Position numbers and translations under genes: made by a program. Below the pieces are notes generated by a model, which saw nothing but the letters and a program-made list of their open reading frames with translations, was not told where the DNA came from and made no database searches. 64,000 nucleotides of DNA from Vibrio maritimus (lineage in GTDB: Bacteria > Pseudomonadota > Gammaproteobacteria > Enterobacterales > Vibrionaceae), in assembly GCA_003263775.1 (NCBI GenBank), contig JYJJ01000065.1:94809-158808 (forward strand). The letters are read 5' to 3'. Below are positions 39,778-48,036 of the stretch, piece after piece (positions within the stretch are counted from its first letter, which is position 1; each line of letters opens with the position of its first letter).

Positions 39778-40090
39778 TCTTTATATTCTAATTTTCTTCA
39801 TGGCAGTTATTACCTTTGCGTGTAGGTATTTGTTTTTTTCGAGAACGATTCCTATTAGATTGGGGCCTCGAGCAAAGGCAGTCCTTAGTTATGCTGGCCC
39901 TTCAGTGCTGACAGCTATGTGGGTACCTATCGTTTTTTTTGGGCATGGAACTATAGGTGAGTCGTTAATTACTAGTCCTTTTCTTTATGCAGGCTTGATA
40001 ACTGTTTTTGCAAGTCTATTACTGAAGAACACATTGCTAATAGTAGGAGCTGGAACTATATCTTTCCTTGCTTTTAATTTCTTTATTTAA
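39770..40090 (+). CDS. azlD: AzlD family transporter subunit
   Basis: A 106-residue membrane protein with four helices and the AzlD pattern (FACRYLFFSRTIPIRLGP). The ATG at 39770 overlaps the azlC stop by 8 bases, consistent with coupled translation of a two-component exporter. Confidence 0.85.
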   Translation: MIDLYILIFFMAVITFACRYLFFSRTIPIRLGPRAKAVLSYAGPSVLTAMWVPIVFFGHGTIGESLITSPFLYAGLITVFASLLLKNTLLIVGAGTISFLAFNFFI

Positions 40091-40103
40091 ATACGGAAGT
40101 TTT

Positions 40104-41261
40104 ATGAATAATATACAAAACCTAAAAACGTCTCAACGGATTAGAGAGTCTTATGCCGGACTACCTTTTCAAAGTTTTTGGAGTTGGTTAACAGGCAAAG
40201 AACTGAGTGGGAGAGTTGAGATAAAAAATAATAGTAGATTTGGAGCCTTGCTAAGTTCTACTGCATTATTTTTTGGAGGCGTTTATTTATCCAGTCTTGT
40301 TGTTAAAAGCAATGATATTAGTAATTGGTTTCTCATATTCACATCAATGATTTCAGTAGCCGGGGCTAGGTATATTGTAGCGACAATGATTCATCAGGCT
40401 GTTCATAATAGCCTATTTGATTCAACACATCTTAACAGGATTTACTCAGAACTGTTCTCTACAATACTTGTGGTGCAACCTTTTGACTCTTATCGTAAGT
40501 TTCATGTGGAAGAACATCATAGTAATGCGTTCTCTACGCTAGATGATAAGGACTTATCTGCTTTGTATAAGCTGGGCTTTACACCTGGGACATCGGTAAG
40601 TGAGATGAAAAGAAAGCTATTTTCTCACTGCATTAGCCCAAAATTTCATCTTCAATATTTAATTGGACGTATTAAATCTAACTTTGTTGATACACCCCTA
40701 TATAGAAAGACTCTATCATTTGTATGGTTGTCTAGTCTGGTCTTTTTGGCTTATAAAGCAGGTCCAATAATGTTCAGTCTAGTCGTAATAATTCCTTTTG
40801 TGTTTATATATCAAGTCTGTTCATTGTTGCACCTTATCACTGAACATTTGTGGGTTGTAAAGTCACATGGCTTAGCCTCGGAGCAAGCTCACATTGACAA
40901 CTGTCTAGGTCGGTTCAATGGACGTGAAATGCCCAGCCTAGAGGGGGCTTGGTTAAAAGGCTCTATAAATAGGTTAATTTGGTTTGGTGAGCATTTAGTC
41001 TATCACCTACCTATTAGACTATTAGTTCTACAAGGAACTCTTACTGTTCATGACTGGCACCACCGATACGGAGCACACCCAGGTTGGGCCAATACTATTC
41101 AGTTGCGAGAAGAAGAAGTTCAGGCTCAGATAGCTAGCGGAGACAGTAACTATATTGATGTTTGGGGCTTTCATAACGTTATAAACTATGTTCTAGAGTC
41201 TATTTCTAATGCCGAGCCTATAACTGAGTATGATTCAAGTTACGAATATCGATTGAACTAG
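40104..41261 (+). CDS. Membrane fatty acid desaturase/hydroxylase-type di-iron enzyme
   Basis: A 385-residue integral membrane protein with three histidine boxes: HQAVHN (H-x3-H), HVEEHHSN (H-x3-HH), and HDWHHRYG (H-x2-HH), with a further HLITEH and hydrophobic pairs between. This is the membrane di-iron desaturase/hydroxylase layout. The ATG at 40104 follows ACGGAAG. A ferredoxin-like gene follows on the same strand, a plausible electron donor. Confidence 0.8.
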   Translation: MNNIQNLKTSQRIRESYAGLPFQSFWSWLTGKELSGRVEIKNNSRFGALLSSTALFFGGVYLSSLVVKSNDISNWFLIFTSMISVAGARYIVATMIHQAVHNSLFDSTHLNRIYSELFSTILVVQPFDSYRKFHVEEHHSNAFSTLDDKDLSALYKLGFTPGTSVSEMKRKLFSHCISPKFHLQYLIGRIKSNFVDTPLYRKTLSFVWLSSLVFLAYKAGPIMFSLVVIIPFVFIYQVCSLLHLITEHLWVVKSHGLASEQAHIDNCLGRFNGREMPSLEGAWLKGSINRLIWFGEHLVYHLPIRLLVLQGTLTVHDWHHRYGAHPGWANTIQLREEEVQAQIASGDSNYIDVWGFHNVINYVLESISNAEPITEYDSSYEYRLN

Positions 41262-41271
41262 GGAATTAATT

Positions 41272-41533
41272 ATGTGGTTTAGTCGAAAAAAGAAAACAAT
41301 GTAACGATTGAGATCAATGGGATTAAAAATTTCTGCGAGCAAGAAAAAAGAGTATTCTAAGTTCATGTCTATCTAACAATATTCGGATTGATTACAACTG
41401 TGGTGCAGGGAAATGTGGCAAGTGCCAGGTTTTTGTTTTAAGTGGAGATGTAAATTCGGCAAGCTGTAAATCAGGAAAAATTATGGCATGTTCTGCATAC
41501 CCAAACAGCGACCTTATTATACAAACACTATAA
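41272..41533 (+). CDS. Small 2Fe-2S ferredoxin (frameshifted)
   Basis: About 87 residues in three frames: MWFSRKKK, NNVTIEINGIKNFCEQEKRV, then NNIRIDYNCGAGKCGKCQVFV with the late Cys in IMACSAYPN. The C-x4-C-x2-C...C pattern is a plant-type 2Fe-2S ferredoxin. Two shifts, near 41299 and 41358, disrupt it. It follows the desaturase by 10 bases and is probably its electron partner. It could be a real pseudogene, but the shift type fits the rest of the window. Confidence 0.6.
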
Positions 41534-41571
41534 TTTTCAGCGTTTAATTGATTCAGTATTTTAGTATGATT

Positions 41572-41602
41572 AAAGGGACATAAAATATATGTCCCTTTTT
41601 TA
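41572..41602 (+). terminator. Rho-independent terminator after the ferredoxin gene
   Basis: AAAGGGACATA (41572-41582) pairs with TATGTCCCTTT (41588-41598) and is followed by a long T-run. Confidence 0.85.
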
Positions 41603-41793
41603 TTTGACGCTAAAAGGAAGGATGATGTTGCTGCATCCGAGCGTCAAGAAGAGCTGAGTATATATGGCTCTTGTGATAAGTCTAAAAGTGTTAGCCTATC
41701 CGTTAGGAGCTCGCCGAGCTAGCCTGCGACCATTTTGGGATGCAGGGCTCATACTATTTGACGATACAAATAGGTTGAGCCGTATTCTCTTTA

Positions 41794-42930
41794 CTAATTC
41801 TGTTTGTGCATTACGTCGCCAATCTGAATACTATTCGCTAGCGCTGGCTGATCAACCGTCGCTTCTGCGTCGCGCTCAAAAACGCGAGAAACGGTGAGGG
41901 TAATGTCGCTGCGGCTGACTTTGTTGCGGGGCAGGCCGTTTTGGTCGATGAAGGAACCAGTGTGCCATAGGCGAAGTCTGTCGCCAGCTTGTACGCCATG
42001 CACGCGGCCAAGATCGATGGTCACTTTGTTGCCGTAGGTGGCAACGACTTCAGGTAGCGTCATCTTGCAGGAAATCTCTGCTTCTAAGTCGAGCATAATG
42101 TTACGACTGACTCGCTGCATCATCTCCCCATAAGTTGATGTCCAGAAGCGAGCACTTTTGGTATCGACTTTACTGGTCTTAGCAAATGGCCACTGGGCGA
42201 TTTCGCGATAGGTATGTTGGAAGATCTCGTGGCCGGTTTTGCCATCAAAGATGGCCATGTCCATGGCGAATTGGCGGTTGATGCGATCGTCTCTTAGTAG
42301 CCCGCCAGCTTCGATGGTTGCCGTAAGATCTTTAATTTCGCCAGTGACAATGTACTGCGCACCAAGATCATCGGCGATCATCTTGATTCGCTCAGGCTGG
42401 CGCTTGTTGATCTCGTAACGTGTGGTGCCGACAGAGACAAAGCTATAGGAACGGGCGGCAAGCTGCTTATCGATAACAGCACTATAATCCTCGCCGAGTT
42501 TATAGATTTGTCCCATTACCGCTTGTTGCGGGTCAACAATGTCGAACATGGCAACGCCGATGGTCTTCTTATATTGCTCTTTATGGCAAGCCTTTGCCGT
42601 TGGGTAGATGTCTATACGTGCTTTTACCACCATTTGGTTGCCGCTGACGTATTTGTCGTCGATGACAATGTGGCGAACCTCTGAGTCGATGAATTGGTAC
42701 TGCGTCCGGTCGTCTTCTAGCATTGGTGCCAGTGTAGATAGGCTGCCGATGTCGGCACCGGAGAAGTCGACCGCTTTGTATACGGCATCTTCAAGCGCGT
42801 AGATCCTTGCCGCCTTCTCGGAGGAGACAATGGTCGACGTACCCGTGACTTCATACCACTCGGCATAGGCATTGCTGGCACTCAATGTCAGTAATGCTGT
42901 TGAAATTAAAGAAGAAACGATTTTTTTCAT
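41794..42930 (-). CDS. flgT: FlgT, flagellar H-ring protein
   Basis: 378 residues, intact. The ATG at 42930 has GGAAAGGTTG upstream and gives a signal peptide (MKKIVSSLISTALLTLSASNAYA) and a mature start EWYEVTGTS typical of FlgT. The protein assembles the outer (H) ring of the Vibrio sheathed-flagellum basal body and recruits the stator T-ring. It is divergent from flgO-flgP across 159 bases. Its last codons are duplicated at 37798-37823. Confidence 0.9.
   Translation of the reverse strand: MKKIVSSLISTALLTLSASNAYAEWYEVTGTSTIVSSEKAARIYALEDAVYKAVDFSGADIGSLSTLAPMLEDDRTQYQFIDSEVRHIVIDDKYVSGNQMVVKARIDIYPTAKACHKEQYKKTIGVAMFDIVDPQQAVMGQIYKLGEDYSAVIDKQLAARSYSFVSVGTTRYEINKRQPERIKMIADDLGAQYIVTGEIKDLTATIEAGGLLRDDRINRQFAMDMAIFDGKTGHEIFQHTYREIAQWPFAKTSKVDTKSARFWTSTYGEMMQRVSRNIMLDLEAEISCKMTLPEVVATYGNKVTIDLGRVHGVQAGDRLRLWHTGSFIDQNGLPRNKVSRSDITLTVSRVFERDAEATVDQPALANSIQIGDVMHKQN
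41798..41823 (-). repeat. Right copy of flgT 3'-end repeat (attachment-site-like)
   Basis: The native flgT end. It matches 37798-37823 with one difference in 26 bases. Weaker similarity extends about 25 bases beyond the stop. Confidence 0.75.
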
Positions 42931-43089
42931 ACAACCTTTCCAAATGCGGAACAATATTTGCTTACTATTTTCTAGCGAATATTGGAGCGGGCTTTCTTAT
43001 TTAGGACAGGATGAGAAAAGCAAAGATTGTTCCAACCTGAAGCAAGGTTTGAACAATTGACCCAATTAATAACTTTTGGAGAGTGTGAA

Positions 43090-43725
43090 ATGAAAAAGTG
43101 GCTACTGATGGCGTCAGTGTTAACGCTGACCGCTTGTGCCTACTCACCAATCTATAACGGTAAAGAGTCGTACTCAGGCAGCAAGTTTATGCTGATGGAG
43201 AGTCCTCGTCATACCATGGATTACTTTGTAGAGAGCTTAACGGAAGAGTTGGTGGCGTCGAACACAAGCGTATCGTCGCGGACACCGGTTGCCGTGGCCT
43301 CTTTTGTCGACCTGCAGAATATGGACGCGACTAACTGGCTGGGTAACTCTGTGTCAGAAGGGTTTATTCACCAACTGCAGCGCCGCGGTTTTAAGGTAGT
43401 GGATTTTAAAACGACAGGCTCTATCCAGGTGACCAGTCAGGGCGATTTTGCACTTAGCCGAGACTGGAAAGATCTTGCTCAAGAGCAGCAAATTCAATTT
43501 GTCCTAACTGGCACTATGCTGCGTCAAGAGGGCGGTGTGTTGGTGAACGCTCGTGTGATTGGTATGCAATCGAGAATTGTCGTCGCGTCAGCACAAGGCT
43601 TTTTGCCAGCGGACCGTATTGGCCGAGACCTAGATACGCTTAATCAAATGCGTACTGAAGATGGTGTGTTGATTCGCTCAGACCCAAGCATGACAACGCC
43701 AACGACAGTGATTTTACGCCCATAG
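43090..43725 (+). CDS. flgO: FlgO, flagellar outer-membrane lipoprotein
   Basis: 211 residues with lipobox LTAC at the end of the signal peptide (MKKWLLMASVLTLTAC). Its FlgO-type middle contains VAVASFVDLQNMDATNWLG and GFIHQLQRRGFKVVDF. It is an outer-membrane lipoprotein required for flagellar stability and motility in Vibrio. The ATG at 43090 has TTTTGGAGAG upstream. flgP starts 10 bases after the stop. Confidence 0.9.
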   Translation: MKKWLLMASVLTLTACAYSPIYNGKESYSGSKFMLMESPRHTMDYFVESLTEELVASNTSVSSRTPVAVASFVDLQNMDATNWLGNSVSEGFIHQLQRRGFKVVDFKTTGSIQVTSQGDFALSRDWKDLAQEQQIQFVLTGTMLRQEGGVLVNARVIGMQSRIVVASAQGFLPADRIGRDLDTLNQMRTEDGVLIRSDPSMTTPTTVILRP

Positions 43726-43734
43726 GAAATGAAG

Positions 43735-44163
43735 ATGAGAGTAATTTTTGCCGCTTTAATCGCGATGATTATGATTGGTTGCACCCCAATTAGCGCGATG
43801 AATCAGAACACGTTGACCGCGGTGGGCTATGCCAGTATCAGTGAGCAGACTGGCCGCAACGATGAAGAGAAACAAGTTCGCGCGATGCGCGCTTCAAAGA
43901 TCGATGCGTATCGTGAACTGGCAGAGCAAGTTTATGGTCTGCGCGTTTCCGCAAGAGCGGATCTTCAAGACCAGCGTCTCGGTGTTGAGTCGACAACGGG
44001 GGCAGTGGATGGCGTTATCCGCGGTGCTGAAGTTGTACGTAGCTACAAAGTAGGCGACAGCTACGTTACTGAGCTACTACTGGATATTGAAAAAATGGAC
44101 AGGCTGCGTGATTACGGTGAAATCCGCCGTGTTCCAGAGAAGAAGCGTCAAAGCTTGTTCTAA
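43735..44163 (+). CDS. flgP: FlgP, flagellar outer-membrane lipoprotein
   Basis: 142 residues, lipobox MIGC at the end of a short signal (MRVIFAALIAMIMIGC). AMRASKIDAYRELAEQVYGLRV is the conserved middle. It forms part of the outer-membrane ring beneath the sheathed flagellum. The ATG at 43735 is preferred to 43729 because TAGGA is spaced correctly only for it. A strong terminator follows. Confidence 0.88.
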   Translation: MRVIFAALIAMIMIGCTPISAMNQNTLTAVGYASISEQTGRNDEEKQVRAMRASKIDAYRELAEQVYGLRVSARADLQDQRLGVESTTGAVDGVIRGAEVVRSYKVGDSYVTELLLDIEKMDRLRDYGEIRRVPEKKRQSLF

Positions 44164-44196
44164 TGCAGAGGCCTTGCTAAAGGCAGTTGAAATATG

Positions 44197-44235
44197 ACGG
44201 GGCAGCAATGCAAAGCATTGCCGCCCCGTTTGTTT
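44197..44235. terminator. Bidirectional rho-independent terminator
   Basis: An imperfect ACGGGGCAGCAATG stem with its reverse complement CATTGCCGCCCCGT (44198-44229) sits between flgP and the convergent PilZ gene. Confidence 0.75.
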
Positions 44236-44240
44236 ATGAG

Positions 44241-44600
44241 TTAAGCCATTGCTATTGGTATGGGGGCGCCAAAAAACAGCATGTCTGAGATGCCAAGCTT
44301 GTTGGTGAACTGAATGCCAATTCGAAGCTGACGGCTGCCTAAGATCTGGCTACCAAACACTACTTGGCCAGTGTACCTCCTGTTACCGAGCTTCACTTCG
44401 ACACTTTCGCCTACCATCAGCATTTTTCGACACTCCACACCGATACCGCCTTTGGATATGTCGACAATGTTCATTGCGGTATAGCCTGAAAATAGGCCAA
44501 CTTTCCTGATAGAGCCTTTTGCGTAACGCATAGCAAAGCGGGGGTATTCCCTAAGCTCGCTCGAGGCAATGACTTCTCGATTTTCGGTAAGCGCTTTCAC
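44241..44600 (-). CDS. PilZ domain c-di-GMP-binding protein
   Basis: A 119-residue PilZ domain protein. The c-di-GMP motifs are present: RxxxR as REYPRF and D-x-S-x-x-G as DISKGGIGVEC. GTG at 44600 is the start. It could connect c-di-GMP level to motility; it is convergent with flgOP and lies next to a diguanylate cyclase gene (inference). Confidence 0.85.
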   Translation of the reverse strand: MKALTENREVIASSELREYPRFAMRYAKGSIRKVGLFSGYTAMNIVDISKGGIGVECRKMLMVGESVEVKLGNRRYTGQVVFGSQILGSRQLRIGIQFTNKLGISDMLFFGAPIPIAMA

Positions 44601-44953
44601 TGTGCAATCCCACTTTCATGTGTTGTGGTAAATATTTACTTTATAAAATCATGGTTATATCGACAACATTAGCAATAGGCCTTGTTGACTGGCTAGTATT
44701 GGGATTCAATTTTGTGATCTAATGGAACTAAGTGGCTTAACTATCTAATTAAATGGAAAATATATGGAATTGTGTAAGGTATCAATGCGGCAGCGATAGG
44801 GAGTGAGAAAGGTTGTTTCTCCTCTCAATTTCGTCACTATAGGTGTGATTAAAAACACGGTTTCACGATCCGTTATTGTTGATTGCGGGCAATTTATAAG
44901 CAGCTGAGATACCCTGCAATTAGTAAGCGCTTTCTTTCAGGGAGGGAAGTACA
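44601..44953. other. AT-rich intergenic region
   Basis: No gene is seen. It is AT-rich and carries promoter-like stretches between divergent PilZ and diguanylate cyclase genes, ending in GGGAGGGAAG before the GTG. I see no further structure. Confidence 0.5.
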
Positions 44954-46276
44954 GTGCAATGGCGGCGTATTATTAAAAGGGAGAATGGCTATGCAGTGCT
45001 GGCCGTTCTAAGTCTGAGCTTTCTGGCGTGGTATTACTGGGGAATGAACATCACCCAACGTATTGACCTCGATGCACCTGGAGTCTCGATGATGAATGAT
45101 ACCATCAACGGTGGTAACTCCCTTGGACATTTTGTTCAGCGCGATAGCACCTTGAGTTTTTCGTGTCAGACTCGCCGCTCCAATACGTTCCCTTTTTGTA
45201 GTGTGGTGATCCCAACGTCTCCACGAGCACTGGAAGGGCTGGATTTGCGGCGTTTTCATTCTGTGCAAATCAAGCTGTCCTATTCAGAAGCCTCCGACCT
45301 TAAGGACTCGGTATTGGTTTATTTGCTCAATGCCGAGCATGATGCAATATCAACTGCAACTATTTCTAGAGCCAATCTGCAAACTATCATTCCGGTTAAT
45401 CAGCCCACTTATTCCTACGCGCTACCGATTTCCAACTTCTACGTTCCTTCATGGTGGTCATTTTTGCACGCCAAAATCTCTGATCATTCGGCGCGACTTG
45501 ATAATGTCACTGATATTCAAATTGCGACGGGTGATAGTCATGCCAGAAAAAATACTACGATAACGGTTCGCTCTGTGGAGTTTGTCGGCAAATGGTTGAC
45601 GCTCTTTGAAGTACAGTTTTTGCTTGTGGCAGCATGGGTGCTTGCTGTCACTGCCGATGTGTTAGCGCGTCTTATTGCGCTTAAACGCTCACTTCAGTTA
45701 AACCAGAGTAGGGCGTCACTTTTGGACATGAGTTTAACCCATGCTAATAGAGAGCGGGACAAATATAGAAAACTGGCCTCCCTAGATAAACTTACGGGCC
45801 TCTACAACCGCCAGGGTATCCAGGAGTGTTACTTACAGCGACTGGATAATAAAGAGACTCTGTTTTTGATTATGTTGGACATCGATAATTTCAAACGCAT
45901 CAACGACACCTATGGGCACAACGAAGGGGACGCCATATTGGTGAATCTTGCTACTACGTTGAGGGCACATTTACGAGAGGATGCGGTGATTGGTCGCTGG
46001 GGTGGTGAAGAGTTTGTCGTGATCTGCAGTGCTAAAAACCACACCGTTGCCGCTCGGATAGCTGAGCGTATTCGAAAGTCGATTGCCGACAGTCAGTTAA
46101 GTCTTTATTTACGTGTGACGTGCTCTGTGGGGGTGACGAATGTCGATAGGCGAGCCACACTGCAAGATAATCTTGAGCGAGCAGACAAAGCCTTATACCA
46201 GTCCAAACAAGATGGGAAAAATCGAGTGTCGACGGGGTTTTGTTTGGCCGCAGAGCCAGTGCCTCACGGAGGATAA
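44954..46276 (+). CDS. GGDEF diguanylate cyclase, membrane-bound
   Basis: 440 residues, GTG start with GGGAGGGAAG upstream. A membrane helix lies near residues 13-30. A periplasmic sensor domain (about 35-210) of no recognised type follows. A second helix (VQFLLVAAWVLAVTADVLA) and a coiled coil lead to the GGDEF domain. GGEEF is intact at RWGGEEFVVI, so synthesis of c-di-GMP is likely. The upstream inhibitory site reads LREDAVIG, with Ala at the usual Asp position of RxxD, so allosteric product inhibition is probably absent. Confidence 0.85.
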   Translation: MQWRRIIKRENGYAVLAVLSLSFLAWYYWGMNITQRIDLDAPGVSMMNDTINGGNSLGHFVQRDSTLSFSCQTRRSNTFPFCSVVIPTSPRALEGLDLRRFHSVQIKLSYSEASDLKDSVLVYLLNAEHDAISTATISRANLQTIIPVNQPTYSYALPISNFYVPSWWSFLHAKISDHSARLDNVTDIQIATGDSHARKNTTITVRSVEFVGKWLTLFEVQFLLVAAWVLAVTADVLARLIALKRSLQLNQSRASLLDMSLTHANRERDKYRKLASLDKLTGLYNRQGIQECYLQRLDNKETLFLIMLDIDNFKRINDTYGHNEGDAILVNLATTLRAHLREDAVIGRWGGEEFVVICSAKNHTVAARIAERIRKSIADSQLSLYLRVTCSVGVTNVDRRATLQDNLERADKALYQSKQDGKNRVSTGFCLAAEPVPHGG

Positions 46277-46305
46277 AGGGTCAGTCTAAGAGATTGCTTT
46301 AAGCG

Positions 46306-46731
46306 CTATGCTTTTAGATTGGTGCCAAGTGTCGATAAGGTATGCGTTTGCCCGCCAGCGTTGTAGGTCATGCCTATTTTGCCGTGGCTTTGCTGCATTA
46401 GATTGTTGAGTTTATTAAAACTTAGCTGGGCCCGCTGCAAGCTTTGGCCGTTGATATCGTTAAGCTGTTGGCAGTCAAGAACGATTGACTTAATGTCTGC
46501 CACTTTTTGGGCTAATGGGGCTTCATCAGTGAGGCGGTGAACGTCTTGATGTTCACTTAAACGCTTGTCGGTCTGCTGTAGTTGGCCGACCAGCGTCATC
46601 TTTTCTCTTGCGATGCGTTCAATCTCGCTGGATTCGCGCGCCGCGATGGCTTTGGTCTCTTCTGCGAGAAGAAGAGACAGGGCTTTTGCGTTTTTGAGTT
46701 GGTAGTCAATCAAATCAACAAGTGCTGCCAT
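46306..46731 (-). CDS. flgN: FlgN, flagellar chaperone
   Basis: 141 residues, an almost wholly alpha-helical protein. FlgN chaperones the hook-associated proteins FlgK and FlgL. It starts 37 bases after flgM on the same strand, as in other Vibrio (flgA-flgM-flgN order). The frame is intact. Confidence 0.8.
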   Translation of the reverse strand: MAALVDLIDYQLKNAKALSLLLAEETKAIAARESSEIERIAREKMTLVGQLQQTDKRLSEHQDVHRLTDEAPLAQKVADIKSIVLDCQQLNDINGQSLQRAQLSFNKLNNLMQQSHGKIGMTYNAGGQTHTLSTLGTNLKA

Positions 46732-46768
46732 TACCTGTACCTAAAATCTAGTGAGTCTGCGGACTCGA

Positions 46769-47086
46769 TTATCGTAATCCGCCAAGTTCGTCTTCAAACT
46801 TCATCATGTTATCAGCCAGCTTTTCTGCATCGACAGTGTAAGAGCCGTTTGCGATAGCGTCTTTGATGGCTGCGACTTTTGCCGCGTCAAAGCTAGGTTG
46901 GCTAGCCATTTGCTGATGCATTTGACCAATGGCTTTACCGCCTTGGCTTAATGTGACAGCGTCTTGCTTTGCTGAAGGTTGACCAACTTGAGTTGACGCG
47001 CTTTCTTTGCTGGCGTCCGAACGAGCAGGTGCGCGACTTGTCGTCGTTAGCGTCTGTCCAGATCGAATGTTATCAATGCCTGCCAT
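46769..47086 (-). CDS. flgM: FlgM, anti-sigma-28 factor
   Basis: 105 residues. The N-terminus begins MAGIDNIRSGQ, and the C-terminal sigma-binding part reads AAKVAAIKDAIANGSYTVDAEKLADNMMKFE, the conserved FlgM motif. It holds FliA inactive until export through the flagellum. A sigma-28 type promoter match lies upstream at 47179-47205. Confidence 0.9.
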   Translation of the reverse strand: MAGIDNIRSGQTLTTTSRAPARSDASKESASTQVGQPSAKQDAVTLSQGGKAIGQMHQQMASQPSFDAAKVAAIKDAIANGSYTVDAEKLADNMMKFEDELGGLR

Positions 47087-47178
47087 AGTTTCGCCTTTTA
47101 AAATTGCTCAATATTGCGTTGGTTGTGGCCACGTATTGTAGCCCTGAATGTCACACAATGTATCTGTGTATACCGTCC

Positions 47179-47205
47179 ATATCGACGAGCAAATCAAAAT
47201 CTTTA
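47179..47205 (-). promoter_or_regulatory. Sigma-28 type promoter for flgM
   Basis: On the minus strand TAAA (47205-47202), 15 bases, then GTCGATAT (47186-47179), against TAAA-N15-GCCGATAA. Six of eight bases match in the -10. It lies 93 bases upstream of the flgM ATG and would link FlgM expression to FliA. Confidence 0.6.
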
Positions 47206-47213
47206 GAAAAAAA

Positions 47214-47960
47214 TCAAAAATTAACGGTAATTTCTGCAACACCGGTGACAATTCCCTCAATTATACGCTGAGACTTGTCATTTTTCACTCTTACTTGATC
47301 GCCATGAGAGCCATCCGATAGTGCTGTGCCTCTGGTGGAGATGGTCATCTCGCCTTTTACAGCGCGTATAACGACTTTCTCGTTACGACAAACTACGCAG
47401 ACATCGTTGCGCTCGATAACGTCACCGAGCTTCACATTGCGTTTCAGTTTAGCACCAACGACATTGTTCATGTCGCTAAAACCGCCACGTCGTGCGCGGT
47501 TCTTATCCACCATGGTCATGGTCACATCGTGAGCTTCGACCAAACTGCCGCGAGAGAGCGGCCTTGTTGCTGTCACTAATGGCATCGAAATGGACATTCT
47601 AACCGGCACGTAGATACGCCAGTTATCTTCAGGGCATTCCACCAAAACAGTCACATTGCTACTGGTATTTCTCGTTGTCGACGACGAGGTTTCGAGTGGT
47701 GAAGGGCAATCAGTTGCATGGATGCGACTGTCGATCCGGCCAGGGGTTGCCACGATTTCACCGCCAAGTGGTTGCTCAATGGTCTCTAAAACATGAGCTT
47801 GGGCAGCCTTTTGAATGTTTTCTATTTGCTCAGGCGTTGCTGCGTGCGTTAATACGCTAAAGAATATCGCGTGCCAGACGATAAAGAGGCAAAGCCAGTG
47901 ACACTTTTGCCTAAAAGTGCGGCTGGAAGTATGCAAAAAAGATGTCTTATAATACAGCAT
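47214..47960 (-). CDS. flgA: FlgA, P-ring assembly chaperone
   Basis: 248 residues. The signal segment (LCLFIVWHAIFFSVLTHA) leads to the C-terminal SAF-like FlgA domain with RPLSRGSLVEAHDVTM, LGDVIERNDV, and VRAVKGEMTISTRGTAL. It assists P-ring (FlgI) assembly in the periplasm. It is the first gene of flgA-flgM-flgN and diverges from cheV. Confidence 0.88.
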   Translation of the reverse strand: MLYYKTSFLHTSSRTFRQKCHWLCLFIVWHAIFFSVLTHAATPEQIENIQKAAQAHVLETIEQPLGGEIVATPGRIDSRIHATDCPSPLETSSSTTRNTSSNVTVLVECPEDNWRIYVPVRMSISMPLVTATRPLSRGSLVEAHDVTMTMVDKNRARRGGFSDMNNVVGAKLKRNVKLGDVIERNDVCVVCRNEKVVIRAVKGEMTISTRGTALSDGSHGDQVRVKNDKSQRIIEGIVTGVAEITVNF

Positions 47961-48036
47961 TCTGTTTCTCGGATTCTCTGAGGCCGAGATAGACTATCAC
48001 TTTTTTAGCTTAAAAGTTTGAGATGGAGATGAACTT

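Noticed and set aside
41664..41897. 77-residue frame across the right island edge
   Set aside because: It overlaps the flgT 3' end on the opposite strand and crosses the repeat; no protein-like features.
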